Below, piece by piece: positions 8,693 through 18,350 of a stretch of 64,000 bases of DNA. The notes under the pieces are model-generated. The model had not been told where the DNA came from. It did no database searches and was given only the letters and a program-made list of their open reading frames with translations. The translations under genes were made by a program, and so were the position numbers. Position 1 is the first letter of the stretch. Each line of letters opens with the position of its first letter. This DNA is from Primorskyibacter flagellatus (GTDB taxonomy: Bacteria > Pseudomonadota > Alphaproteobacteria > Rhodobacterales > Rhodobacteraceae): the NCBI RefSeq assembly GCF_014638275.1, contig NZ_BMFJ01000001.1, positions 980,338-1,044,337 of the forward strand. The letters run 5' to 3'.

Positions 8693-9900
8693 GCGAGCCG
8701 GGTCTCGATGCGCGAGGACTGTTCGAGTGTGCGGTGCACCGGACAGCGGTCGGCGATGTCGCGCAGACGGTCGCGCTGGTCCCCGCTCAGCGTGCCCTCC
8801 AGGCGGATGACTCGGGTGAAGAGGTCGGCGCGTCCCTCTGCTCCGGGGGCGGCATCCTGGGCGTGCACCTTGTCATGGGTGACGTCGACGGAGACATGTT
8901 CCAGCGGCCAGCCCTTGCGCCGCGCATACATCCGGATGGTCATGGAGGTGCAGGCACCCAGTCCCGCAGCCAGCAGCCCGTAGGGGGAGGGGCCGAGGTT
9001 GGTGCCGCCATAGGCCTCCGGCTCGTCTGCCTGAAGCTGGTGCCGGTCGCCGATGGCGATGTCCTGGAGGAACCCTCCGGGATCGGCTTCGGACACCCGC
9101 GTGACGCCCTCGGGCGCGCCGGGCGGCGGGGCGGGCGGGGTCAGGTCGATGTAGCGCGTGGCCCAGGCCGAGATGACATGGGCGGCGTATTCGGCATCCT
9201 CCGCGCGCGTCAGCAGGTGATCGGCGTCGTTGAGGGAAACAAAGCTCTTGGGGTGCAGGGCGGCGCGGAAGATTTCCGTTGCATTGCCGATCCCGACGAT
9301 CCTGTCACGGGGGGCGTGCAGGATCAGAAGCGCCTTCTTCAGGGCATGGATCGCGGGCTCCAGCCGGGTGGCGGCGATGTCGTCGAGGAAGGCGCGGCCA
9401 ATGTCGACCGACCGATCGCCCAGCCTGACCGCGGCGTGGCCGTTGCGCCGTATCTCGGCGACGGAGGCGGAGAATTTCTGCGTGACGTGATCCGGGTCGA
9501 AGGGTGCACCGATGGTGACGACGGCGCGGGCCTTCGCGATGTCGGGGGCGGCGCGCAGCATGGCCGCGCCGCCCAGGGAATGGCCGATCAGCAGGTCCGG
9601 GGCCATTCCGTTCTCGCGCATCCAGTCGGCAGCGCGGCGCAGGTCCTCAACGTTGGAGCTGAAGGTCGTGTTGGCAAACTCGCCGCCCGAATGTCCAAGC
9701 CCGGTGAAGTCGAAGCGCAGCACGGCGAAGTCCTTCATCGCCAGCGTCTGCGCGATGCGCCGGGCGGCGGCGATGTCCTTTCCGCAGGTGAAACAATGGG
9801 CAAACAGCGCATGTCCCAGCACCGGGCCGTCGGGCAGATCCAGCCGGGCAGCCAGGGGGTGACCGTCGTGGCCCTGGAAGGTGATCTTGCGTGTCGGCAT
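8689..9900 (-). CDS. Bifunctional alpha/beta hydrolase-OsmC family protein
   Basis: A 403-residue fusion. The N-terminal alpha/beta hydrolase half carries the nucleophile elbow GHSLGG (residues ~105-110) and a late LNDADHLLTR histidine. From ~residue 270 an OsmC domain follows, with the two redox cysteines in GACTSM and DRCPVHRTL expected for peroxide-reducing OsmC/Ohr folds. ATG 9900 was chosen because AGAAAGGA lies nine bases upstream; an 18-codon extension has no such site. This fusion is known in proteobacteria as a hydrolase/OsmC protein with no settled substrate. It converges on the DUF2254 gene with a four-base overlap. Confidence 0.85.
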   Translation of the reverse strand: MPTRKITFQGHDGHPLAARLDLPDGPVLGHALFAHCFTCGKDIAAARRIAQTLAMKDFAVLRFDFTGLGHSGGEFANTTFSSNVEDLRRAADWMRENGMAPDLLIGHSLGGAAMLRAAPDIAKARAVVTIGAPFDPDHVTQKFSASVAEIRRNGHAAVRLGDRSVDIGRAFLDDIAATRLEPAIHALKKALLILHAPRDRIVGIGNATEIFRAALHPKSFVSLNDADHLLTRAEDAEYAAHVISAWATRYIDLTPPAPPPGAPEGVTRVSEADPGGFLQDIAIGDRHQLQADEPEAYGGTNLGPSPYGLLAAGLGACTSMTIRMYARRKGWPLEHVSVDVTHDKVHAQDAAPGAEGRADLFTRVIRLEGTLSGDQRDRLRDIADRCPVHRTLEQSSRIETRLA

Positions 9901-10029
9901 GGCGCGGGTCCTTTCTGCTGCCTTCTTTTGGACGGTGCGGACGGGGCGGGGCAAGAGCCGCCCGTCCGGTTGACGGTAAGGTGAGCGGCCGGGCTGGCGC
10001 AGGGGATCGACTTGCCGTTATCTGCGCGG

Positions 10030-10779
10030 ATGGAACCGATCCTGCAAAGCCATATCCCGTTCGATACCTCATCCGCGCGCCTGCCCGGTACCGCGCCCCT
10101 TGCCGAGGCGGAGTGGCTGATGCAGGACGATGCTTTTTCCGCGCAGATGGCATTGCGGGACACCCTGATCGCCACCCGGCGGACAGACGTCATCGCGCTG
10201 GAAGAGCGCGGGCTGGGGGCGGCCGAAGAGCTTCTGTCGCGGCTACTGGACCATCTGGTCCGGTCACCGGGATACCGGGTCGGCACCGATGGTGTGACAC
10301 GGCCGGACGGGGTTGAGGTGCGGCTGTTGCGCGACGATCCCATGGCGACAGCAGGACGGCTGGTTCAGGAGGACCTGTGCCTGATGCAGAAGCCTGAGGG
10401 TGCGGAGGAACACATTCTGACCGGCGCCGCGCTCTGCTTTCCGGCGGGATGGATGCTGGCGGAAAAGCTCGGTCGGCCGCTCATCCGTATTCACAAGCCG
10501 GTAGCGGCCTATGACGACGGGCTCGCGCGCCGCGTGCAGCGCCTGTTCGACGGTGTCCGGGTCGGCCAGCCGCTCTGGCGGTTCAACGCACTGCGCTATG
10601 TCGACCCCATGCTCTTCCAGCCCCGGCACGAGGGTGTGCCGAAGTACGGCGCGGAGCAGGAGCAGCGGTTCATCCGGTCCGAACGGCAGACCATCCTCCG
10701 GCTGCCCCGGACAGGGGCCGTCGTTTTCGGGATTCACACCTTCGTCGTACGGCTGGCGGATCAGAAGAACGGCAGGTAG
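10030..10779 (+). CDS. Heme-dependent oxidative N-demethylase-like protein (HODM alpha-like, former DUF3445)
   Basis: A 249-residue protein beginning MEPILQSHIPFDTS, the usual start style of this family. Central blocks ALCFPAGWMLAEKLGRPLIRIHKPV and LWRFNALRYVDPMLF match the heme-dependent oxidative N-demethylase alpha-subunit-like family. Characterised members bind heme in a PAS-like fold and oxidatively demethylate dimethylamine. ATG 10030 is preferred over the in-frame TTG 10012 on family grounds, as neither has a clear Shine-Dalgarno. Its 3' end overlaps the convergent unknown gene by 19 bases. Together with the dimethylglycine dehydrogenase-like gene 2.7 kb away it hints at methylated-amine use, though they are not one operon. 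Confidence 0.75.
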   Translation: MEPILQSHIPFDTSSARLPGTAPLAEAEWLMQDDAFSAQMALRDTLIATRRTDVIALEERGLGAAEELLSRLLDHLVRSPGYRVGTDGVTRPDGVEVRLLRDDPMATAGRLVQEDLCLMQKPEGAEEHILTGAALCFPAGWMLAEKLGRPLIRIHKPVAAYDDGLARRVQRLFDGVRVGQPLWRFNALRYVDPMLFQPRHEGVPKYGAEQEQRFIRSERQTILRLPRTGAVVFGIHTFVVRLADQKNGR

Positions 10780-11522
10780 CCGATGGTCGAAGCGGTGAGG
10801 CCCGAGAGGGTGGCCGAGATCGCGAAGGCGTGGGAGGTGATGCGCAGGTCCTCTCCATTGATGAGGTTGTAGGCGGCGAGCGGGATGCCGATCGCGGGGT
10901 TCATTACCCCGACCGTCGCGGTGGCGGTCCAGGTCGATGCGCGGCGGGTCAGGGACGGGGGCGCGGGCTCGACTTCCGACACTGCGAAGACGGCCTTGAG
11001 GTCCGGCATCGCGACGTCCGCCCTGGCCGGACGCGGTGCGGTCGTATCGGCAGGGCGGATGCGGCGGGGCACGATACGGTCGTGGCGGCCGCGGGCGCGC
11101 AGCGGGGTAAAGGCGGACTGGAAGCGGGGAGCGGGGATGGCGACGCCCTCGGCGCCCCATTCGACCGACTGGCCGCCGGTGCGTTCGATCAGAAGGGACA
11201 GGATTTCCGCCAGTATCGCGGTTGGCGCCTTGGGGTGCAGCGATTCAGAGGCGCGCAGTTGCGCGACCTCGACCGTCAGGCGGGATGTGTCCATGCCGCC
11301 CGAGGCTGCGTTGGAGCCATCGTCGATGGCGACGCTCACCCGCACCGGTCCGGCGGTCAGGCAGGCGCGGTCGAAGCTGATTTCGGAGGGGGCGGAGAGG
11401 GCGAGGCCGAAGGCCGTCAGCGCCTCCACCGCCGCGTCGTGCAGCGGCTGGATGTCGATCAGGGTGTCGTCGCAAATGACGAGGTTGGCGCGGGTCGCTT
11501 CTTGCGTTGTCGTGAAGGTCAT
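10761..11522 (-). CDS. Unknown protein with hydrophobic C-terminal tail
   Basis: A 253-residue protein from ATG 11522, with GAGGGA six bases upstream. The first ~135 residues look soluble and mixed alpha/beta (VICDDTLIDIQPLHDAAVEA; RLTVEVAQLRASES). A basic, proline-rich linker follows (RGRHDRIVPRRIRPADTT). The last ~60 residues contain two hydrophobic stretches (ATVGVMNPAIGIPLAAYNLI and SHAFAISATLSGLTASTIGY) that could be membrane segments or a membrane-inserting tail. I recognise no family. Its codon use looks like that of its neighbours. It converges with the N-demethylase-like gene. Confidence 0.6.
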   Translation of the reverse strand: MTFTTTQEATRANLVICDDTLIDIQPLHDAAVEALTAFGLALSAPSEISFDRACLTAGPVRVSVAIDDGSNAASGGMDTSRLTVEVAQLRASESLHPKAPTAILAEILSLLIERTGGQSVEWGAEGVAIPAPRFQSAFTPLRARGRHDRIVPRRIRPADTTAPRPARADVAMPDLKAVFAVSEVEPAPPSLTRRASTWTATATVGVMNPAIGIPLAAYNLINGEDLRITSHAFAISATLSGLTASTIGYLPFF

Positions 11523-11819
11523 TTTCTTCCCTCGGTTCTTGAGTGGTCTGCTCAGGCTCGCCGGGAAATGAGGAGGAAATGCGCCGGGAATCCCGGCTCT
11601 CCGGGGGCAGGATGGCGGCAAAGCGGCGGGGCGCCCGAAATGTGCCGCAATGACCGGAGATCATGGCGAAACGGTGCTCGGCCGGGTCAGAAAAGCGTGT
11701 TTCAGGCCCGGAGCAAGCGTCATGTTTCACATAACTTTAGCAATTCAACGCGCTGTAATTATTAAAAATTTTTTCAACCACGACCTGCAGGCTCCAATGC
11801 GTGCGCAACAGCCCCCTGC
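11523..11819. other. Intergenic region with AT-rich tract
   Basis: Between the start of the unknown leftward gene and the glnA terminator. Bases ~11,725-11,785 are unusually AT-rich for this genome (runs AATTATTAAAAATTTTTTC). This tract probably holds the leftward promoter for the unknown gene, but no convincing -35/-10 pair stands out. A rightward frame across 11,650-11,886 runs through the glnA terminator and is not credible as a gene. Confidence 0.5.
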
Positions 11820-11851
11820 AAAAGAGAACGGGCGCCACGAGGGCGCCCGTT
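11820..11851 (-). terminator. Intrinsic terminator of glnBA
   Basis: AACGGGCGCC (11827-11836) pairs with GGCGCCCGTT (11842-11851) around a five-base loop. Read leftward, the hairpin is followed by TCTCTTTT. It lies 22 bases past the glnA stop. Confidence 0.8.
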
Positions 11852-11873
11852 TCGTCTGTCTGATTCGTCCGGA

Positions 11874-13280
11874 TCAGCAGGAGTAGTACATCTTGAACTC
11901 GGCCGGGTGCGGCGTCATTTCGTACTCTTCCAGCTCTTCCATCTTCAGGTCGATGTAGCCACCGATCTGATCCTTGGTGAAGACGTCGCCGGCCAGCAGG
12001 AAGTCCATGTCGGCTTCGAGCTCCGACAGTGCTTCGCGGAGCGATCCGCAGACGGTCGGAATATCGGCCAGTTCTTCCGGCGGCAGGTCGTAGAGGTTCT
12101 TGTCCATGGCTTCGCCCGGATCGATCTTGTTCTTGATCCCGTCGAGACCGGCCATCAGCAGGGCCGAGAAGCAGAGATACGGGTTCGAGGACGGATCGGG
12201 GAAGCGCGCCTCGACACGCTTTGCCTTCGGGGATTCGGTCCACGGAATACGCACGCAGCCCGACCGGTTGCGGGCGGAGTAGGCGCGCAGCACCGGCGCT
12301 TCGTAGCCCGGGACCAGGCGCTTGTAGGAGTTGGTCGAGGGGTTGGTGAAGGCGTTCAGCGCCTTGGCGTGTTTCAAGATGCCGCCGATGTAGTAAAGCG
12401 CCTCCTGCGACAGGTCCGCGTATTTGTCACCGGCGAAGAGCGGCTTGCCGTCCTTCCAGATCGACATGTTCACGTGCATGCCAGACCCGTTGTCGCCCTT
12501 GATCGGCTTCGGCATGAAGGTGGCCGAACGGCCGTAGGCGTGTGCCACGTTGTGGATGACGTACTTGTATTTCTGAAGCTCGTCCGCCTGCTTGGTCAGG
12601 GTCCCGAAGATCAGGCCCAGTTCGTGCTGGGAGGTCGCCACTTCGTGGTGGTGCTTGTCGACCTTCATGCCAAGCCGCTTCATGGTCGACAGCATCTCGG
12701 AGCGGATGTCCTGGCCGTCGTCCATCGGGTTGACCGGGAAATAGCCGCCCTTGTAGCCGGGACGGTGACCGGTGTTGCCCATTTCGAAATCGGCGTCGGT
12801 GTTCCAGGCGGCGTGGTCGGCGTCGACCTCGTACGACACCTTGTTCGGGGTGACGGAATATTTCACGTCGTCGAACAGGAAGAATTCGGCTTCGGGCCCC
12901 CAGTAGGACGCATCGCCGATGCCGGAGGATTTCAGGTAGGCTTCCGCCTTGGACGCGGTGCCGCGCGGGTCGCGGTCATAGGCCTCGCCGGTGTCGGGTT
13001 CGACGACCGAGCAGTGAATCGCGATGGTCTTCTCCGCATAGAAGGGATCGACGTAGACGGAGGTGGGGTCCGGCATCAGTTTCATGTCGGAGGCTTCGAT
13101 CGATTTCCAGCCCGCGATGGAGGAACCGTCGAACATGAAGCCTTCCTCAAGGAAGTCCTCGTCGACCTGGTCTTCCATGACCGTCACGTGCTGCAGCTTG
13201 CCGCGCGGGTCGGTGAAGCGGATATCGACGTATGCCGCTTCCTCGTCCTTGATGAGTTTGAGAACGTCCTTGTTCTTCAT
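11874..13280 (-). CDS. glnA: Glutamine synthetase type I
   Basis: A 468-residue GlnA, the standard length for GSI-beta. It condenses glutamate and ammonia using ATP and acts as a cytoplasmic dodecamer. Visible signatures are [11 protein letters not shown] (residues 48-58), [10 protein letters not shown] (128-137), the ATP-site [14 protein letters not shown] (258-271), NRSGCVRIP and the adenylylation loop NLYDLPPEE with Tyr397. The Tyr397 site predicts control by GlnE adenylyltransferase signalling through PII. ATG 13280 has GAAGGGA upstream. It lies 28 bases after glnB, giving the common alphaproteobacterial glnBA operon. Confidence 0.98.
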   Translation of the reverse strand: MKNKDVLKLIKDEEAAYVDIRFTDPRGKLQHVTVMEDQVDEDFLEEGFMFDGSSIAGWKSIEASDMKLMPDPTSVYVDPFYAEKTIAIHCSVVEPDTGEAYDRDPRGTASKAEAYLKSSGIGDASYWGPEAEFFLFDDVKYSVTPNKVSYEVDADHAAWNTDADFEMGNTGHRPGYKGGYFPVNPMDDGQDIRSEMLSTMKRLGMKVDKHHHEVATSQHELGLIFGTLTKQADELQKYKYVIHNVAHAYGRSATFMPKPIKGDNGSGMHVNMSIWKDGKPLFAGDKYADLSQEALYYIGGILKHAKALNAFTNPSTNSYKRLVPGYEAPVLRAYSARNRSGCVRIPWTESPKAKRVEARFPDPSSNPYLCFSALLMAGLDGIKNKIDPGEAMDKNLYDLPPEELADIPTVCGSLREALSELEADMDFLLAGDVFTKDQIGGYIDLKMEELEEYEMTPHPAEFKMYYSC

Positions 13281-13308
13281 TCTCTTTTCCCTTCTGTTGA
13301 ATTGTTGT

Positions 13309-13680
<372 letters not shown>

Positions 13681-13806
13681 TCAGACCATGAACGATCACG
13701 GGCCTCAATCGGTCAAGATCAGCTTCCGGGAAATGCCGGTCGGGGGGAAGATATTGATCCTGTTTTTTGCTCATCGTGGTGAAAAAATGTGCGCTGTGAG
13801 AAAACA

Positions 13807-15594
13807 ATGACAGAATTGCTGACCTGTGCGCAGATGCGCGACATCGAACGGAGAGCGATCGAAAGCGGTTCCGTCACGGGGCTGGACCTGATGGAGCGGG
13901 CCGGGCAGGGGATTGTCGATGCCATCTTTGCGCAATGGCCGGAATTGCTGCGCCAGCGGGGGCCAGTCCCCGCGCCCCCGCGGTATTTCCGGCAAGATGA
14001 AGGCGGGTACTTTTCCCGGCGCCGGGCGGTGGTGCTCTGCGGACCGGGAAACAACGGGGGCGACGGCTACGTGGTGGCGCGACTGCTGCACCGGATGGGT
14101 TGGCAGCTGACGGTCTTCGGCATGGGAGAGGTCGAGGACATGCCGCCGGATGCGCGGGTCAACCGGACTCGATGGAGCGCCCTGGGGCCGGTGGTTCCTC
14201 TGACCTGCGACGCGTTTCTTGCGGTTTCCTCAGGTCGTGGCTTGGCGGATGTCTACGTGGATGCCCTGTTCGGCACCGGCATGACGCGACCGGTGCAAGG
14301 CGAGGCGCTGAAGGTCCTGGACGTCCTGGCCGGGTCCGGAGGCGACGACTTCGCGTCGCGGACTGTTGCCGTCGATGCGCCGTCGGGCCTGTGCCTGGAC
14401 TCGGGTCACGTTCCGGGTCGCCCGGAGGGATATGGCCGGGGTCTACGCTCTGTCGCGCTGACGGTGACCTTCGACAGCCCCAAGGTCGGACACGTGATCG
14501 GCATCGGCCCGGACATCTGCGGTCGGCTGGCGGTCTGCGACATAGGGTTGCGTCCGTGGAGGGAGTTCGAAGGGGATCAGATCGACCCGGATGCGCCGGG
14601 CGGGACCATGCGTCACATGAATGTCCGGCTGTCCGGGGCACCTATGGTTCGCGAGGGTCGTCGGGATCCGGAAGACATCGCCCGACACCTGCTGAAGCGC
14701 GCTTCCGGTGGACACAAGTTTGACCATGGGCATTGTCTGGTTGTCAGCGGAGGCGTCGCGCGTACCGGTGCGGCCCGGCTGGCGGCACGGGCGGCCCTTC
14801 GGATCGGCGCGGGGCTGGTGACCCTGGCTGTGCCGCCGGACGCCGTGGCGGAAGTCGCCGCTCAGACGACGGCGGTCATGGTGCGGGAGGTGACGGGTCC
14901 GGCGGATCTGGCGAAGGTTCTCGAAGATCGCCGGATCAGGTCGATCTGCCTCGGTCCCGGACTTGGCGTTGGCGCTCGGACGCGAGAAATGGTCGCGGTG
15001 GCGTTGGAGGCGGGGCGGCACGTCGTGCTGGATGCCGACGCGCTGACCTCATTCGCGGATGATCCCGGTGCGCTGTTCGCTTTGATTGAGAAGGGCAGGG
15101 TTGTCCTCACGCCGCATGGCGGCGAATTCGCGCGGCTGTTCCCGGAGATTGATGCCAGATTGAATGCGCCACGCCTTCTCGCCGATGATGAGGCATGGCA
15201 CACGGCCCTCGCCGCGCAGGGAGGGCCGCTGTATTCGAAGGTCGATGCGGCGCGGGAAGCGGCGGCATCGTCCGGAGCGGTCGTTCTTCTGAAGGGCCGC
15301 GATACGGTTATTGCGTTGCCGGAGGGGCCTGCTGCCGTTCATGCGGCCATCGGGGCGCGGGCAGCTCCGTGGCTGGCCACGGCGGGGGCGGGCGATGTTC
15401 TGGCCGGGTTCATCGCGGGGCTCATGGCGCGCGAGTGTCCGCCGGGCGACGCAGCGGAATGCGCGGCGTGGTTGCATGTGGAGGCGGCGCTTGCCTTCGG
15501 GCCGGGACTGATCGCAGAGGATCTGCCGGAGATGGTGCCGCAGGTCCTGCGCGGGCTGGAAAACGGAGACCAGCCGCATCTCGTGGGACAGTGA
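13807..15594 (+). CDS. nnr: Bifunctional NAD(P)HX epimerase/dehydratase
   Basis: A 595-residue fusion that repairs hydrated NAD(P)H. Residues 1-~215 are the YjeF_N epimerase domain (LLTCAQMRDIERRAIESG; CGPGNNGGDGYVVARLL at 78-94; DALFGTGMTR). Residues ~270-590 are the ADP-dependent dehydratase (HKFDHGHCLVVSGG; TPHGGEFARLF; ATAGAGDVLAGFIAGL, the ribokinase-like anion hole). Residues ~50-66 (RGPVPAPPRYFRQDEGG region) are an insertion encoded by a copy of a dispersed repeat, falling between the first helix and the first strand. The start is ATG 13807 on family grounds; the Shine-Dalgarno is weak. Divergent from glnB. Confidence 0.95.
   Translation: MTELLTCAQMRDIERRAIESGSVTGLDLMERAGQGIVDAIFAQWPELLRQRGPVPAPPRYFRQDEGGYFSRRRAVVLCGPGNNGGDGYVVARLLHRMGWQLTVFGMGEVEDMPPDARVNRTRWSALGPVVPLTCDAFLAVSSGRGLADVYVDALFGTGMTRPVQGEALKVLDVLAGSGGDDFASRTVAVDAPSGLCLDSGHVPGRPEGYGRGLRSVALTVTFDSPKVGHVIGIGPDICGRLAVCDIGLRPWREFEGDQIDPDAPGGTMRHMNVRLSGAPMVREGRRDPEDIARHLLKRASGGHKFDHGHCLVVSGGVARTGAARLAARAALRIGAGLVTLAVPPDAVAEVAAQTTAVMVREVTGPADLAKVLEDRRIRSICLGPGLGVGARTREMVAVALEAGRHVVLDADALTSFADDPGALFALIEKGRVVLTPHGGEFARLFPEIDARLNAPRLLADDEAWHTALAAQGGPLYSKVDAAREAAASSGAVVLLKGRDTVIALPEGPAAVHAAIGARAAPWLATAGAGDVLAGFIAGLMARECPPGDAAECAAWLHVEAALAFGPGLIAEDLPEMVPQVLRGLENGDQPHLVGQ
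13956..14002 (+). repeat. Dispersed repeat copy A, inside nnr
   Basis: A GC-rich hairpin GCGGGG (13956-13961)/CCCCGC (13968-13973) precedes the conserved core GTATTTCCGGCAAGATGAAG (13983-14002). The same core recurs in this window at 15,651-15,675 (reverse), 24,294-24,315 and 34,869-34,890. Here it is in frame and translated as YFRQDE plus flanks. Confidence 0.75.
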
Positions 15595-15650
15595 CAGTCG
15601 ACCGAGGGGGGCACAAGGGGACCGGGGCGCTACGATCGCTGCGCAACCCG

Positions 15651-15675
15651 CTTCATCTTGCCAAAAAATACTCAG
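15651..15675 (-). repeat. Dispersed repeat copy B
   Basis: Reverse-strand copy reading GAGTATTTTTTGGCAAGATG then AAG, in the gap downstream of nnr. The core differs from copies A and D only around the T-run. It lacks the GC-rich hairpin seen next to copy A. Confidence 0.7.
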
Positions 15676-15740
15676 ATCCTGTCGGTTCCAAGTGGCTCAG
15701 GCCCTCGCGCTGCCCCGAAACGCCCGGTCACGCGCCACCC

Positions 15741-15776
15741 AAAAAAGACATAGGGCCCGCGGCGTGCGCGGGCCCT
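15741..15776 (-). terminator. Intrinsic terminator of the stand-alone Hint gene
   Basis: AGGGCCCGC (15752-15760) pairs with GCGGGCCCT (15768-15776) around a seven-base loop. Read leftward it is followed by TGTCTTTTTT. It lies 36 bases beyond the leftward gene ending at 15813. Confidence 0.8.
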
Positions 15777-15812
15777 GTCTGCAGTCGAACATGTCGTCCG
15801 TGAGATTTGGTG

Positions 15813-16301
15813 TCAGCAGGCGGTTGCGAGGGAGCGGTCGCCCTTCGCAGCCATTTCCAGGCCGCCGGCATAGATGATGTGATCGGTGTCGAAGACCAGT
15901 TCATAGACGGTCATGACGCCCTTGCCCATGTCGCGGACATATTCTCCGTCCACCAGACGGTCGGCGGTGACGAGGGCGGTCTTCTTGCCGAAGAGCGCCT
16001 CGGCGCGCCAGTCGCGGATCAGGACTTCCTGGCCCGAGGGCAGGGCGATGTCGCTATCGGGGCGGTTGTGGCCAAGCGATCCGCCGGCGATGTGCACGAC
16101 GCTGCAGGCAATCTTGCGGGAGCGAACGGCCTTGAGAACCGCCATGCCGCTGTCGCGGGTGATGACGCGGTCGCCTTCGCTGAGGAATTCCACGGGCATT
16201 TCGCCGTCCAGGGTCATGACCTTCGTACCGGCTGCAAATCCGGTAACGGCTTCGACCTTGGGCTTGTCTGCCTTGGTGATGGTGACTTCGATGGACTTCA
16301 T
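15813..16301 (-). CDS. Stand-alone Hint-domain protein lacking the nucleophilic Cys
   Basis: A 162-residue protein from ATG 16301 (AAGGGGAG upstream). After ~30 residues it matches the Hint_2 fold along its length: GFAAGTKVMTLDGEMPVEFLSEGDRVITRDSG, a middle SGQEVLIRDWRAE block and the closing VYELVFDTDHIIYAGGLEMA. In the exoprotein at the left edge the domain opens with Cys (CFTPGT); here the aligned residue is Gly (GFAAGT), so autoproteolysis is not expected. No RTX repeats or signal peptide are visible. The role is unknown; the family resemblance is clear. It has its own terminator and no close operon partner. Confidence 0.75.
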   Translation of the reverse strand: MKSIEVTITKADKPKVEAVTGFAAGTKVMTLDGEMPVEFLSEGDRVITRDSGMAVLKAVRSRKIACSVVHIAGGSLGHNRPDSDIALPSGQEVLIRDWRAEALFGKKTALVTADRLVDGEYVRDMGKGVMTVYELVFDTDHIIYAGGLEMAAKGDRSLATAC

Positions 16302-16576
16302 GGGACTGCTCCCCTTGTCTGACTGCCTCTGTTTTTTCGCACCAGAATAGGGCGAAAGTTTGTGCATATCCAGATTTCTGTGGGGCATCGGGTCCGCACC
16401 TGTCTGTTTTCGGCCACAATCGCGGAGGCGGTCCCGGGCGGACCGAAGCGGCCGGGGCGATCTGGCGCAACCCTCGCAGCAAAGTCCGAATATAGTGTTA
16501 ACAGGGCTTCGAGGCACAAATATGGCGCGATTCCCTCTCGCCTCCGCCAGGGGGTTTTGTTATCCAGCGGCTCACT

Positions 16577-16660
16577 GCGGGTGTGGCGGAATTGGTAGAC
16601 GCACCAGATTTAGGTTCTGGCGCCTTAGGCGTGGGGGTTCGAGTCCCTTCACCCGCACCA
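16577..16660 (+). tRNA. tRNA-Leu (anticodon TAG)
   Basis: Acceptor GCGGGTG (16577-16583) pairs with CACCCGC (16650-16656), followed by ACCA, with CCA encoded. The anticodon stem CCAGA/TCTGG encloses TTTAGGT, anticodon TAG at 16611-16613, reading CUA. A variable arm GCGCCTTAGGCGT and the GGTTCGAGTCC T-arm complete a class II leucine tRNA. Confidence 0.97.
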
Positions 16661-16905
16661 ACACGCATTTCGCAAAGCGAAATGCGAGCTGCATATCCGT
16701 CCGCGCCACGTCGAGCGGCAGGTGTTTCGCAGAAACACCGGGAGCCTGCGCCCTGGCGCCCTGCCAACTTACCCGAAAAACCCGCGCCATATGGCCGAAA
16801 CCGCCCGATCCGCCTTGCGCCGCATCATATCAGTGCATAGAAGGGCGCCTGATTTGGCCCCCGCGTTGCGGGCGGCCCGTTGATGTCATGGAAGGACGAC
16901 AAGCG

Positions 16906-18234
16906 ATGCAGGTCACCGAGACCCTGAACGAAGGCCTCAAGCGCGGCTACCAGATCACGCTGCCCGCAAGCGAACTGGACGCCAAGGTGAACGAAAAGCT
17001 GGCCGAGGCGCAGCCCGAGGTCGAGATGAAGGGCTTTCGAAAGGGCAAGGTGCCGATGGCGCTGCTGAAAAAGCAGTTCGGCCCGCGCATCATGGGCGAG
17101 GCCATGCAGGAAGCCATCGACGGCGCGATGTCGGAGCATTTCGAGAAATCCGGTGAAAAGCCCGCGATGCAGCCCAAGGTCGAAATGGTCGACGGCGAAG
17201 GCTGGAAAGAGGGCGACGACGTCGTCGTCACGATGAACTACGAAGCGCTGCCGGCGATTCCGGATGTCGACCTGTCGCAGGTCAAGCTGGAGCGTCTGGT
17301 GGTGAAGGCCGGCGACGATGCCGTGACCGAGGCGCTGAACAACCTCGCCGAAAGCGCGCAGACCTTCGACACCAAGAAGGGCAAGGCGGCCGATGGCGAT
17401 CAGGTCGTGATGGACTTTGTCGGCAAGGTCGATGGCGAGGCGTTCGAGGGCGGCTCGGCAGAGGACTATCCGCTGGTGCTCGGCTCCAACTCCTTCATAC
17501 CGGGGTTCGAGGACCAGCTGGTCGGCGTCAAGGCCGGTGACGAGAAGGCAGTCGAGGTGTCCTTCCCCGCCGAATACGGCGCGGCGCATCTGGCCGGAAA
17601 GGCCGCGGTGTTCGACTGCACCATCAAGGAAGTGAAGAAGCCGGTCGCCGCCAAGGTCGACGATGAGCTGGCCAAGACCTACGGGGCGGAGTCGCTCGAC
17701 GCGCTCAAGGCGCAGGTCGCGGAGCGGCTGGAGGCCGAATACGCCGGTGCCGCCCGCGCGGTCATGAAGCGAGGCCTGCTGGACGCGCTGGATGGTCTGG
17801 TTTCCTTCGACCTGCCGCCGTCGCTGGTGGAAGCGGAGGCCGCGCAGATTGCGCACCAGCTGTACCACGAAGACAACCCGGACGATCACGGCCACGACCA
17901 CGGCGAGATCGAGACCACGGACGAGCACAAGAAGCTGGCAGAGCGCCGTGTGCGCCTTGGCCTGCTGCTGGCCGAGCTGGGTCAGAAGGCCGAGGTCGAG
18001 GTGACCGATGCCGAGATGACCCAGGCGATCATGAACCAGGCCCGCCAGTACCCGGGTCAGGAGCGCCAGTTCTTCGAATTCGTGCAGCAGAACCAGCAGA
18101 TGCAGCAGCAGCTGCGCGCGCCCATCTTTGAGGACAAGGTCGTCGATCACATCGCCAGCCAGGCGCAGGTGACGGAGAAGGAAGTGTCCAAGGAGGACCT
18201 CCAGAAGGCCGTCGAGGCGCTGGACGAGGAGTGA
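16906..18234 (+). CDS. tig: Trigger factor
   Basis: A 442-residue ribosome-associated chaperone and peptidyl-prolyl isomerase, normal family length. The N-terminal ribosome-binding domain contains [17 protein letters not shown] (residues ~43-59) with the FRKG signature. The FKBP-type domain spans ~155-245 ([30 protein letters not shown]). The rest is the helical chaperone domain. An unusual His/Asp-rich loop [19 protein letters not shown] lies near residue 325. ATG 16906 is preceded by GGAAGGA at nine bases. A strong hairpin terminator follows. Confidence 0.97.
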   Translation: MQVTETLNEGLKRGYQITLPASELDAKVNEKLAEAQPEVEMKGFRKGKVPMALLKKQFGPRIMGEAMQEAIDGAMSEHFEKSGEKPAMQPKVEMVDGEGWKEGDDVVVTMNYEALPAIPDVDLSQVKLERLVVKAGDDAVTEALNNLAESAQTFDTKKGKAADGDQVVMDFVGKVDGEAFEGGSAEDYPLVLGSNSFIPGFEDQLVGVKAGDEKAVEVSFPAEYGAAHLAGKAAVFDCTIKEVKKPVAAKVDDELAKTYGAESLDALKAQVAERLEAEYAGAARAVMKRGLLDALDGLVSFDLPPSLVEAEAAQIAHQLYHEDNPDDHGHDHGEIETTDEHKKLAERRVRLGLLLAELGQKAEVEVTDAEMTQAIMNQARQYPGQERQFFEFVQQNQQMQQQLRAPIFEDKVVDHIASQAQVTEKEVSKEDLQKAVEALDEE

Positions 18235-18273
18235 TCCTGTCCCGGCCCTGCATGGGGGCGGCGAACTGAACGG

Positions 18274-18303
18274 GGGGCCGGTCGGGCGACGACCGGCCCC
18301 TTT
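18274..18303 (+). terminator. Intrinsic terminator of tig
   Basis: GGGGCCGGTC (18274-18283) pairs perfectly with GACCGGCCCC (18291-18300) around a seven-base loop and is followed by TTTCGC. Confidence 0.75.
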
Positions 18304-18350
18304 CGCATTCCGGTCCCGGCCCTTACGCTGCGGGTGAAACGGGGTGCGCC

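Noticed and set aside
11650..11886. Forward frame of 78 codons upstream of glnA's end
   Set aside because: It runs through the glnBA terminator hairpin and the AT-rich gap and has no ribosome-binding site.
16661..16905. Additional gene between tRNA-Leu and tig
   Set aside because: The frame extending tig upstream crosses the tRNA and lacks a start with a ribosome-binding site; the trigger factor N-terminus clearly begins at 16906.
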